From Saprospiraceae bacterium (GTDB lineage: Bacteria > Bacteroidota > Bacteroidia > Chitinophagales > Saprospiraceae): a stretch of DNA of 15,885 nucleotides. Below are positions 6,201 through 13,181 of the stretch, one piece after another. The notes below the pieces were generated by a model that was not told the DNA's origin, searched no databases, and saw nothing but the letters and a program-made list of their open reading frames with translations. The DNA is taken from the NCBI GenBank assembly GCA_013002475.1, contig JABDJM010000510.1:1-15885 (forward strand), in the 5' to 3' direction. Position 1 is the stretch's first letter. The number at the start of each line of letters is the position of its first letter. A program made the translations under genes and the position numbers.

Positions 6201-8600
6201 TATAACCTGGTCTGGCATCAGCATATAGACAATATCGCAGAGATCAATGATGAAGGATTTAGGGCGAGTATGGATTCCGGTGAGCTCATTTTTGCCGGGT
6301 ATACAAACTTCCATCCTTTTTTCAATAAGTTTTACGCGGGGTCTGTTAACCTGCTGGAGATCAAAAAGGATTTTGATTCCGCAAAAAAATTCAATGAAGG
6401 CATTCACCATGATCTTGCCCTTGATGCATTGATCAGTCTGGAAATGTGCATCAATAATCTAATTGGTGAAACAAAGGACCTGGAGACTTTTAGCAATGCA
6501 GATTTTTCGGAATCTGAATTTCTCGAATTCTGTACCAATAAGAAAGACTTTTACGGGATAGCCACCTTGCATGATTATAAATCTCTGGTATTATATCTGA
6601 ACCGCCAATTTGATCTTGCCCTGGCTTCCATTCAAAGTGCCTATGAATTGGTGGCTCCATTGATGGGGTCAATTGTTCATTTTTCTACTCTAAAATTTAT
6701 TGAGGCATTAAACTACTGTCAGCTTGTTCCTGGAAAAGGAGAAGACGAGAAATTAGAGCTAACCAATAAGATAGAGGCCATTATCAGTCAGTTTGAAAAT
6801 TGGGCGAAAGCCGGGCCTGCGAATATGGACCACAAGTTATTCCTGTTAAAAGGAGAACTTAACCGGATAAAGGGAGATGATGCAGAAGCGGAAAAGCAAT
6901 ATCTCGCTTCGATCGCCTCAGCCAGGGAACAGCGTTTCTTTCAGAATGAGGCTATTGCCCATGAATTGATCGGAAGGTTTTTGTATGAAAGAGGAAAAAC
7001 CATTTATGCAAATGCTCATTTGAAAAAAGCGGCGATTGGGTTTTACCAATGGGGGGCATTAAGTAAATCTGCTGCCCTAAGAAAGGAATTTCCAGAGGCG
7101 TTTTCCGACTCTGGAGCTTTCGCTCCCCAATCTGGTTCTTTTTCCAAGGAGGGTACCATGTACATGAACAGTGGAACGATGTACGTGACAACAAGATCCC
7201 AGAGCAATTATTCAAATTCTTTTGATGCTAAGGCCTTGATTCAGGCTTCACAGATTATTGCAGAACAAATTCGACCTCAGGACCTCTTGGCAAAACTGAT
7301 GGATATTATCGTCAAGAACGCAGGCGCTGACAAATGTGCCATAGTCGTTCTGGAAGACGATCAGTGGTGGCAAAAAGGATTGTATTCACATAAAGCACAA
7401 ACTGAGAATTTTGAAAAGGTAAATCTTTTAGAATCAGATCAGCTTCCTTCCAAGCTCCTTTCACTTTGTTCCCGGACAGGTGAAGAATTTATTCTTCAGG
7501 GGTCTTCGTCTGATCCTTTTTTGACAAAGGACGAATACTACCAAAAACATAATCCTAAATCAATCGCTGTTCTTCCTATTACGCTTAAGAGCAATCTAAA
7601 CGCCTTGTTGTATTTAGAAAACAGTGTTACTGCAGATGCATTTTCCAGCGACAAGCTCAATCTGATCAGAATGCTTTCTGGGCAAATTGCAATCTCTCTT
7701 GAAAATTCTCGCTTGTATGAAAATATGCATGCCCTGAACCAGGCTTACCAGCGTTTCGTTCCATATAAATTTTTGGAGGCATTAGACCATGACAGTATTC
7801 TGAATGTGAAATTAGGGGACCACCGTCAGCAGCAGATGACCATAGTCTTTTCAGACATCCGGGGCTATACATCCCTAAGTGAAGGCATGACACCGGGGGA
7901 GAACTTTGATTTCATCAACAGCTATTTGAATATAGTTGGACCCATCGTTGAAAAGAATGACGGCTTTGTAAACCAGTTCATTGGCGATGGTATTCTTTCA
8001 CTTTTTCTTTCAGCCAGCGATGCTCTTGATGCTGCTATTGAAAGTCAGGCCGGTGTAGCCAGGTTCAATCAAAAGCGGATCCAGGAAAATAAACCTCCAA
8101 TTAAGGTGGGTTTTGGTGTACACACTGGCGATATGATCCTGGGTATTATTGGGGATGAAAAAAGACATGACACTGGGGTAATCAGCTCAGAAGTAAATAC
8201 TGCAAGTAGGATTGAAGGGCTAACCAAAGTGTTTGGGACCTCCATTATTCTAAGCGAAGCTACTTTGGGTAGTTTGAATAATCCCTCAGATTATGATTAT
8301 CGGCTACTTGGCAAGGTACAGGTGAAAGGGCAGAAGGGTGTCATAAAGGTTTTTGAATTTTTCGGAGGAGATGGAGAGGAGGCAGTTCGGGTGAAGAGTT
8401 GTTGCCTGGAAGAATTCAATAAAGGATTAGATGCCTATTTTGATAAAGATTTCTTATTGGCTGCAGGTCACTTGAAAAAAGTCCTAGAACAAAATCCAGA
8501 GGATCTTACCGCCGAACGATATCTAAAGAATGCGGCTCAATTTATAGTTACCGGAGTAGATAGTCAATGGACCGGAGTGGAAAAATTTGCAACTAAATAA
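3219..8600 (+). CDS. Hybrid Ser/Thr kinase - AAA ATPase - GAF - class III nucleotide cyclase
   Basis: This is a 1793-residue signalling protein with no signal peptide or membrane segment, so probably cytoplasmic. The kinase domain (about 15-275) lacks a normal Gly-rich loop but has K39, the catalytic loop HKDITKDN (129-136), DFG (150-152) and APE (178-180). An AAA/NTPase module follows, with Walker A GYSGVGKS (331-338) and Walker B LFLDD (to D462). Residues about 690-1300 are helical repeats, probably TPR-like. A linker with a repeated GTMY leads to a GAF domain (about 1334-1500). The class III cyclase domain (about 1535-1710) has metal ligands D1546 and D1590 and transition-state N1660 and R1664. 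Q1586 and G1653 replace the usual base-specifying Lys and Asp/Thr. A short TPR-like tail ends the protein. The layout matches HstK-type kinase/AAA/GAF hybrids, with a cyclase in place of the histidine kinase. The GAF domain probably senses a ligand; the cyclic nucleotide made is uncertain. It is probably in an operon with the methyltransferase. Confidence 0.9.
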   Translation: MKGIASELNIDQKMAELIFESVTSLIYKTREGENDVILKVLKENSPDSDSLLKFFNELDISKDLDSTFARRAIRKEKIGDKYALVLRYFDGETINEAFVKSKRPFEDVLTMAIKASDSLSYLHHQKIIHKDITKDNLMVSQDLSRVSFIDFGLSSKVDLKLNGLTNPDLIDGNLFYIAPEQAGRMNRKIDYRSDLYSFGIVLYEILTGKLPFQSEDSLELVHKHMTEVAPSPTQVVPEVPNMVSQIVMTLLNKNAEDRYQSSIALKKDLQQCLDLFRRFGKIDSFQLSAHEFTGQFRIPEKLYGRENEVKQILTAFDQIHTPTVEAIFVAGYSGVGKSALVNEAHIPITKRKGYFIRGKFDQFQKDVPYFALAEALKQFCRYLLTEEKSKTEFFKERILEFVGELGQIIVDVVPQLELILGAQPEVPELEPLENSIRFENTFQEFFKAICVPEHPLVLFLDDLQWADIGSLQLIKHLIIDPENPNFLLIGAYRDNEVDESHQLSILLKEARTRNAHLTEINLQPLSEENVRQMILETLHEESPEVEEFAQIVFRKTHGNAFFTIQLINGIFDEGLVEYDLKSNRWKINLEGIRQKKFSENVVEFMAGKLERLPAKSQKALQLASIIGNQFEISLLASLCDQTQKSTLEDLMPAIEEELIIPGEGDFKLISIDEWEPDKEFTFSFLHDRVQQAAYSLLEEDQRTKYHYTIAELLSSGETAEEDLFETVYQYNKALDLISDDQKRLNIADLNLKASGKAANASAYSSAGVFLEVANKLLTQEDWKSNYDLTRGVKSMAAEVFYINGDLKKSETYIQECLDHSTSDIDRGDAYFLRMLILSLTNLYGEAIDVGRTALKGLGFIFPDKEIEKHIAEHIGFLFQYFEKKPIPSTSSNPDMTGENNLAIIKLLDNFSMPTYVGGFTNEWILQALMKIKFSLEQGNTPETAYAFSELGLILNLQGYYDFALQAGQMSKVLAEKYEKRSLMHKARSFHLIANYNLVWHQHIDNIAEINDEGFRASMDSGELIFAGYTNFHPFFNKFYAGSVNLLEIKKDFDSAKKFNEGIHHDLALDALISLEMCINNLIGETKDLETFSNADFSESEFLEFCTNKKDFYGIATLHDYKSLVLYLNRQFDLALASIQSAYELVAPLMGSIVHFSTLKFIEALNYCQLVPGKGEDEKLELTNKIEAIISQFENWAKAGPANMDHKLFLLKGELNRIKGDDAEAEKQYLASIASAREQRFFQNEAIAHELIGRFLYERGKTIYANAHLKKAAIGFYQWGALSKSAALRKEFPEAFSDSGAFAPQSGSFSKEGTMYMNSGTMYVTTRSQSNYSNSFDAKALIQASQIIAEQIRPQDLLAKLMDIIVKNAGADKCAIVVLEDDQWWQKGLYSHKAQTENFEKVNLLESDQLPSKLLSLCSRTGEEFILQGSSSDPFLTKDEYYQKHNPKSIAVLPITLKSNLNALLYLENSVTADAFSSDKLNLIRMLSGQIAISLENSRLYENMHALNQAYQRFVPYKFLEALDHDSILNVKLGDHRQQQMTIVFSDIRGYTSLSEGMTPGENFDFINSYLNIVGPIVEKNDGFVNQFIGDGILSLFLSASDALDAAIESQAGVARFNQKRIQENKPPIKVGFGVHTGDMILGIIGDEKRHDTGVISSEVNTASRIEGLTKVFGTSIILSEATLGSLNNPSDYDYRLLGKVQVKGQKGVIKVFEFFGGDGEEAVRVKSCCLEEFNKGLDAYFDKDFLLAAGHLKKVLEQNPEDLTAERYLKNAAQFIVTGVDSQWTGVEKFATK

Positions 8601-8629
8601 AAAGACTCCGAAAAATTCGAAGCCTTTTT
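8599..8629. terminator. Bidirectional rho-independent terminator between convergent genes
   Basis: Arms AAAAAGACTCCGAA (8599-8612) and TTCGAAGCCTTTTT (8616-8629) surround an AAA loop. Read on the minus strand, all 14 positions pair if two G-U wobbles are allowed. Read on the plus strand there are two mismatches. Each strand ends in a T5 run. It lies between the cyclase stop and the DUF1761 stop and can serve both. Confidence 0.8.
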
Positions 8630-8648
8630 ATTTACGGTTGTTTTAATA

Positions 8649-9080
8649 TCAATGCTGGAAATGATTCATGGCATCAACCACCCCGCCCATCAAGGCCAGA
8701 GTTATGATCCAGTATCCAATATTCAGAAAAATGTTTTTCCAGGATTTTTGTTCAAACAAGCCATTGGTGATGAAAATGGGTATGACCAAAAAGATGGACA
8801 GAACCACTCCATGCGCCATTCCGTGCTGAAAGGTGTCAAACTCGCCTTCCTGACCTGCTCCATTGTTGAATTGTAGTAAAAAGAATGCGATCAAAAAAGC
8901 CATTATAAGGGACAAGCCAAAGGTTAAAGGCATGTTTGCCTCCTTTGCTTTTTCCTCGGTCATACCTATCGAATCCATCCAGGCTGCACCAGCGACCTTT
9001 TTGTGGTAGTAGACCATTCCTACAGCCATCGGCATCAATGCTGCTATGATCATAGAGAGCCAATTGATACTGTTTTCCAT
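8649..9080 (-). CDS. DUF1761-family small integral membrane protein
   Basis: This 143-residue protein has four predicted membrane segments (about 7-25, 52-71, 88-107 and 118-137). The N-terminal INWLSMIIAALMPMAVGMVYYHKKVAGAAWM, followed by an acidic-basic TEEKAKEA stretch and a central FQHGMAHGVV segment, fits the DUF1761 family. Several His residues (26, 86, 90, 140, 143) face the segment ends. The function of the family is not known. It follows trmD on the same strand after 87 bases that contain an inverted repeat, and it ends at the shared terminator. It may be the last gene of that operon or a separate unit. Confidence 0.75.
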   Translation of the reverse strand: MENSINWLSMIIAALMPMAVGMVYYHKKVAGAAWMDSIGMTEEKAKEANMPLTFGLSLIMAFLIAFFLLQFNNGAGQEGEFDTFQHGMAHGVVLSIFLVIPIFITNGLFEQKSWKNIFLNIGYWIITLALMGGVVDAMNHFQH

Positions 9081-9114
9081 AATAGTTGGTTTTGTTTAGA
9101 AAAATAGCCTAGGG

Positions 9115-9135
9115 TTTCCTACGGAAGATAGGAAA
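9115..9135 (-). repeat. 7-bp inverted repeat between trmD and the DUF1761 gene
   Basis: TTTCCTA and TAGGAAA surround a 7-base loop. An outer AGGG at 9111 and CCCT at 9147-9150 could extend the structure. On the minus strand a CTATTTTTCT stretch follows about 10 bases later, which is too far for a classic terminator. It may be a weak terminator, an attenuator or an operator. Confidence 0.35.
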
Positions 9136-9167
9136 ATCAATGAAAACCCTGAAATGAAAATGGTGCC

Positions 9168-9845
9168 TTAGTCTTCCAGGAGATCAGGCCTTCGCTCCTG
9201 GGTTCTCTTCACACTTTGCTGATATCTCCATTCTTCAATGGCTTTATCATTTCCCGATCTAAGGATTTCTGGTACCTCCCAACCCCGGAAGTTGGCAGGC
9301 CGGGTGTAAACTGGTGGTGCAAGAAGGTTATCCTGGAAGGAATCAAAAAGGGCGGAAGTCTCATCATTCAGGACTCCTGGTATCAACCTGCCAATACTGT
9401 CTACCAAAATGGCTGCGGGTAATTCACCGCCAGATAGAACAAAATCGCCGATACTGATTTCCAGTGTGACGAATTGTTCCCGTATACGCTCATCGATGCC
9501 TTTGTAGTGTCCGCATATGATAAGCAGGTTTCCCTTTAAGCTTAAATGATTCGCTAATCCCTGATCATATTTTTTCCCGTCCGGTGTCAGATAAATGATC
9601 TCATCATATTCTCGTTCTGCCTGGAGACTTTCAATGGCCTTCGCCAGGACTTCTACCATCATGACCATACCAGCCCCTCCCCCAAATTGGTAATCATCTA
9701 TCTGCTTGTAATTGCCAAGTCCAAAATCCCTGATGTTGACAACATTTATCTCCAGTAGATTTTTATCTCTGGCTCTTTGCAGAATAGAATGACTGAAGGG
9801 GCTGACCAAAAGATCAGGCACTGCAGAAAGTATGTCGATGCGCAT
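9168..9845 (-). CDS. trmD: tRNA (guanine-37-N1)-methyltransferase TrmD
   Basis: TrmD transfers a methyl group from SAM to N1 of G37, next to the anticodon of tRNAs reading CUN, CCN and CGG, and so prevents +1 frameshifting. The 225-residue product has the full set of family motifs: DDYQFGGGAGMVMM (50-63), the trefoil-knot SAM site CGHYKGIDER (111-120) and EISIGDFVLSGGELPA (129-144), R153 and D168 matching the catalytic Arg154 and Asp169 of the E. coli enzyme, and LLAPPVYTRP plus VPEILRSGND. It is slightly shorter than the E. coli protein (255) because it lacks the C-terminal extension, as is usual in Bacteroidota. It starts 9 bases after the FKBP gene, so the two are very probably cotranscribed. 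In many bacteria trmD sits with rpsP, rimM and rplS; none of these is next to it here. Confidence 0.97.
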   Translation of the reverse strand: MRIDILSAVPDLLVSPFSHSILQRARDKNLLEINVVNIRDFGLGNYKQIDDYQFGGGAGMVMMVEVLAKAIESLQAEREYDEIIYLTPDGKKYDQGLANHLSLKGNLLIICGHYKGIDERIREQFVTLEISIGDFVLSGGELPAAILVDSIGRLIPGVLNDETSALFDSFQDNLLAPPVYTRPANFRGWEVPEILRSGNDKAIEEWRYQQSVKRTQERRPDLLED

Positions 9846-9854
9846 GAAGCGTTA

Positions 9855-10430
9855 TTATGCTATGCTTAGAAGCTCTACTTCGAAGATCAGCGTAGAGTTG
9901 GGTCCAATCATTTGTCCGGCACCACGATCCCCATAAGCCAAATGTGGCGGTACAAATAATTTCCACTTGGATCCTACATTCATTAATTGTAAAGCTTCAA
10001 CCCAGCCCTGAATGACACCATTCACAGGAAAAGTAGCGGGCTCTCCTCTTTGAACTGAAGAATCAAAGACGGTTCCATCAATTAATGTTCCGTGGTAATG
10101 AGTGGTTACCTTATCTGTGGCAGAAGGTTTTGCTCCCTCACCTGTGTTCATAATTTCATACTGAAGACCGCTCGGAAGGCTGACTACTTCTTGCCGTGCA
10201 CCATTGGTTGCAAGAAATTCATTTCCCGAATCCATGTTCTGTGCTGAGGCGCCTGAAGCCAAAGCCTCGCCAACAAGTCTGTTGGCTTCCTCCGCAGAGA
10301 CCTCGGGTTGCTGACCATCAAGTATAGCCTGAAAACCCATCAAAAAATCCTGACCATTCACTGTGTCAAATCCTTGTTGTTTTAAATTGGCAGCAAGGAT
10401 TGAGCCCAGGCCGTAAGACAATCTGTCCAT
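9855..10430 (-). CDS. FKBP-type peptidyl-prolyl cis-trans isomerase, FklB-like
   Basis: This 191-residue isomerase probably helps protein folding in the cytoplasm, since no signal peptide is seen. Residues 1-65 resemble the FKBP_N dimerisation helices (LSYGLGSILAANLKQQGFD and a FLMGFQAILDG stretch). Residues about 85-191 form the FKBP domain with the usual active-site set: Y112, F122-D123, V139-I140, W143, Y166 (LAYGDRGAG) and F183. The sequence runs GTVFDSSVQRGEPATFPVNGV and FEVELLSI are very close to E. coli FklB. The linker between the two parts is shorter than in FklB. It lies 7 bases after the M20 peptidase gene and 9 before trmD, inside a compact gene row. Confidence 0.93.
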   Translation of the reverse strand: MDRLSYGLGSILAANLKQQGFDTVNGQDFLMGFQAILDGQQPEVSAEEANRLVGEALASGASAQNMDSGNEFLATNGARQEVVSLPSGLQYEIMNTGEGAKPSATDKVTTHYHGTLIDGTVFDSSVQRGEPATFPVNGVIQGWVEALQLMNVGSKWKLFVPPHLAYGDRGAGQMIGPNSTLIFEVELLSIA

Positions 10431-10437
10431 ATTTTGA

Positions 10438-11826
10438 TTATTTTTTTAATTCAGTATAGTATTGATAAAAGTAGGGGATGGTTTCTATCCCTCTGTAATA
10501 GTTGAATACACCATAATGTTCATTTGGAGAATGAATATCATCTGAGTCCAATCCAAATCCCATTAGAATTGATTTCACACCAAGTACTTTTTCAAAGAGT
10601 GCCACAATAGGAATTGAGCCCCCACTTCTTTGTGGAATAACTTCCTTTTTGAAGGTTTTTTTCAACGCCATTTCTGCAGCCTTATATTCGGGTGTGTCAG
10701 TTGGAGTAACAGCAGCATGACCTCCATGATGAGGTCGGACTTCGACCTTAACTGAGTCTGGTGCAATTGATTTGAAATGCCGGGAGAACAAATTGGTGAT
10801 CTTATCAGGATCCTGATTTGGTACAAGTCGCATACTGATCTTAGCAAAGGCTTTTGAAGGCAAAACTGTTTTTGCTCCCTCGCCTATGTATCCTCCCCAA
10901 ATACCATTCACATCAAGTGTTGGCCTGATACTGGTTCTTTCCAAGGTAGTATATCCCTTTTCACCTTCAACATCCTTGATCTTCAAGTCTCTTTTATACT
11001 TCGTCAAAGAGAATGGGGCTTCATTCATCTTGGTCCTCTCTTTCTTGGATACTCTTTCAACATCATCGTAAAAGCCAGGGATCGAGATACGTCCATTCTT
11101 ATCATGCATACTGGCGATCATCTTTGCCAGGATATTGATAGGGTTTGCTACTGCACCCCCATATACACCTGAATGAAGATCACGGTTGGCTCCGGTTACT
11201 TCCACCTCTACATAACTTAAACCCCTTAGACCTGTGGTTACACTTGGAACATTATTGGCAATGATAGAAGTGTCAGAGACTAGTACTACATCACAGGCCA
11301 ATCTCTTTTTGTTGGCTTTGCAAAATATGCCCAGGTTTTCAGAGCCTACTTCCTCTTCTCCCTCGATCATGAACTTCACATTACAGGGGAGGCTGTCCTC
11401 AGCCATCATTGCTTCAAAAGCTTTGATATGCATGAACACCTGTCCTTTGTCATCACAGGCTCCTCTTGCAAAGATGGCTCCCTTAGGATGGCCTTTGGTT
11501 TTTTTGATCACGGGTTCGAATGGTGGAGAATCCCAAAGCTCCAAAGGATCCGGCGGCTGAACATCGTAATGTCCGTATACTAAAACGGTAGGTAGGTTTT
11601 TGTCGATTAATTTTTCGCCATAGACTATGGGGTATCCGGCCGTCTTACAAACCTCCACTTTTTTCGCGCCGGCTTTTTTAAGGTGATCGGCAACGGCCTT
11701 AGCCGTTTTTAGCACATCCTTCTTGTACTTAGGATCCGCACTTACAGAGGGGATTCTTAATAAGTCCAATAATTCGTTTAGGAATCTTTTTTGGTTTTTC
11801 TTGATGTACGATTGTACTGCTTGCAT
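10438..11826 (-). CDS. M20-family metallo-dipeptidase (carnosinase/CNDP-like)
   Basis: This 462-residue di-zinc peptidase probably splits dipeptides or small peptides in the cytoplasm. Its ligands line up with those of mammalian carnosine dipeptidase 2: H86 (with D88, in VYGHYDVQP), bridging D125 (ARGACDDKG), E159 (with catalytic E158, in EGEEEVGS), D185 (LVSDTS) and H432 (IHSPNEH). H218 in RDLHSGVYGG marks the dimerisation lid domain that completes the active site of the partner subunit. No signal peptide or extension is present and the length is normal for the family. The gene begins 39 bases after rarA and is followed closely by the FKBP gene. The exact peptide substrate cannot be read from the sequence. 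Confidence 0.95.
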   Translation of the reverse strand: MQAVQSYIKKNQKRFLNELLDLLRIPSVSADPKYKKDVLKTAKAVADHLKKAGAKKVEVCKTAGYPIVYGEKLIDKNLPTVLVYGHYDVQPPDPLELWDSPPFEPVIKKTKGHPKGAIFARGACDDKGQVFMHIKAFEAMMAEDSLPCNVKFMIEGEEEVGSENLGIFCKANKKRLACDVVLVSDTSIIANNVPSVTTGLRGLSYVEVEVTGANRDLHSGVYGGAVANPINILAKMIASMHDKNGRISIPGFYDDVERVSKKERTKMNEAPFSLTKYKRDLKIKDVEGEKGYTTLERTSIRPTLDVNGIWGGYIGEGAKTVLPSKAFAKISMRLVPNQDPDKITNLFSRHFKSIAPDSVKVEVRPHHGGHAAVTPTDTPEYKAAEMALKKTFKKEVIPQRSGGSIPIVALFEKVLGVKSILMGFGLDSDDIHSPNEHYGVFNYYRGIETIPYFYQYYTELKK

Positions 11827-11865
11827 GTGAAAAAATTTGAGTGCGAAGATAGCAAAAAGGCCTAC

Positions 11866-13140
11866 TCAGTAACCGTATTTATCCCGCCAAAGTTTTTTCA
11901 GATAAGCTCTTTGTTTTTCCTCTTGTTGATTTTGTGCCGGATCAAAAAATGAGGTCCCTGAAATGGACTCAGGCAGAAATTCCTGATCTGTGAAATTATC
12001 CTTGTAATCATGCGAGTATTGATACTCTTTTCCATAACCAAGTTCCTTCATCAGTTTGGTAGGGGAATTCCGTAAATGCAGCGGTACGGGTAAATGACCA
12101 TGCTCTTCTACGGCAGAAAGAGCTTTTCCAATAGCCGCATAAGCTGAGTTACTTTTGGGTGAATTGGCCAAATAGATAGCCGTTTGAGAAAGGGGTATCC
12201 TGGCTTCTGGTAAACCAATGGCATGACAGGCATTCATACAGGTGGTGGCCATCAAAAGTGCATTCGGATTTGCCAGACCAATATCTTCTGAGGCGAGAAT
12301 GATCATCCTCCTGGCGATAAATTTGACATCCTCCCCTCCATCGACCATCCGTGCCAGCCAGTATACCGCAGCATTTGGATCAGAGCCCCGGACAGATTTA
12401 ATAAAGGCGGAAATGATATCATAATGGGCTTCTCCACTCTTATCATAGATGGCCATATTTTCCTGGATCAAACTTGTGACCAGTTCATTGGTAATGACCA
12501 ATTCCTCCTTTTCTTCTGAGTAATTGCAGACCAACTCAAGGATATTGTAAAGCTTCCTTCCGTCTCCTCCTGAAAATTTCAACAGGGCCTCGTATTCCTG
12601 GACGGTGATATTCCTTTCCTTAAGGTATTCATCCTTTTCCAGGGCTTTATCGACCATGGAGATGAGCTCATGCTTACCCAGATGTTCTAACACATAAACT
12701 TGAGCCCTCGAAAGTAGTGCAGGGATCACTTCAAAACTTGGATTTTCTGTTGTAGCCCCGATGAGTGTGATGGTTCCTTTTTCCACAGCACCCAGAAGTG
12801 CATCTTGCTGGGATTTAGAAAAGCGGTGGATTTCATCAATAAAGAGGATAGGATTAGGTGCACCAAAAAATCGCTTGCTTTCAGCCTTTGAAATAGCTTC
12901 CCGGATATCTTTTACTCCGGAGGCGATGGCACTGAGAGCAAAGTAGGGGCGATTCAATTGGTTGGCAATAATACTGGCCAGGGTTGTTTTACCCACTCCA
13001 GGAGGCCCCCACAATATGAAACTGGGGAGGCGGCCAGATTCAATAGCAGTCCTAAGCACCGCGTTCGGTCCTACCAACTTGGATTGACCCAAATAATCGT
13101 CCAGAGTTTTTGGACGCATCCTGTCCGCAAGTGGCCGCAT
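11866..13140 (-). CDS. rarA: Replication-associated recombination protein A (RarA/MgsA) AAA+ ATPase
   Basis: RarA is a clamp-loader-like AAA+ ATPase that acts at stalled or broken replication forks. I start it at ATG 13140 (424 residues) because the family begins with the pattern M-x-PLA-(D/E)-RMRP, seen here as [20 protein letters not shown] longer frame from GTG 13185 would overlap the end of the LpxR-like gene by 4 bases and add 15 residues with no family match. In the 424-residue numbering, Walker A is GPPGVGKT (45-52), Walker B is [10 protein letters not shown] (D102, E103), sensor 1 is GATTENPSF (about 128-136) and the arginine finger is R145 in LLSRAQV. The C-terminal part ([31 protein letters not shown] and [18 protein letters not shown]) is the typical tetramerisation region. 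Confidence 0.96.
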   Translation of the reverse strand: MRPLADRMRPKTLDDYLGQSKLVGPNAVLRTAIESGRLPSFILWGPPGVGKTTLASIIANQLNRPYFALSAIASGVKDIREAISKAESKRFFGAPNPILFIDEIHRFSKSQQDALLGAVEKGTITLIGATTENPSFEVIPALLSRAQVYVLEHLGKHELISMVDKALEKDEYLKERNITVQEYEALLKFSGGDGRKLYNILELVCNYSEEKEELVITNELVTSLIQENMAIYDKSGEAHYDIISAFIKSVRGSDPNAAVYWLARMVDGGEDVKFIARRMIILASEDIGLANPNALLMATTCMNACHAIGLPEARIPLSQTAIYLANSPKSNSAYAAIGKALSAVEEHGHLPVPLHLRNSPTKLMKELGYGKEYQYSHDYKDNFTDQEFLPESISGTSFFDPAQNQQEEKQRAYLKKLWRDKYGY

Positions 13141-13181
13141 TTTTTTTGATAAAGATAGGTCTTGGATATCAACCCATCTAA

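Noticed and set aside
7150..7195. Repeated GTMY motif in the linker before the GAF domain as a functional repeat
   Set aside because: There are only two short copies inside a low-complexity linker, so no repeat feature is justified.
3219..8600. Cyclase as part of a Pycsar-type or other cyclic-nucleotide phage defence system
   Set aside because: Pycsar cyclases are small and sit beside a cyclic-nucleotide-binding effector. No such effector is adjacent, and the protein is a large multi-domain sensor. The nearby DUF1761 membrane protein is convergent and has no nucleotide-binding domain.
9216..9422. Plus-strand open frames opposite trmD, the M20 gene, rarA and the LpxR-like gene
   Set aside because: They lie antisense to well-identified genes, lack family features and have no ribosome site or promoter that I can see.
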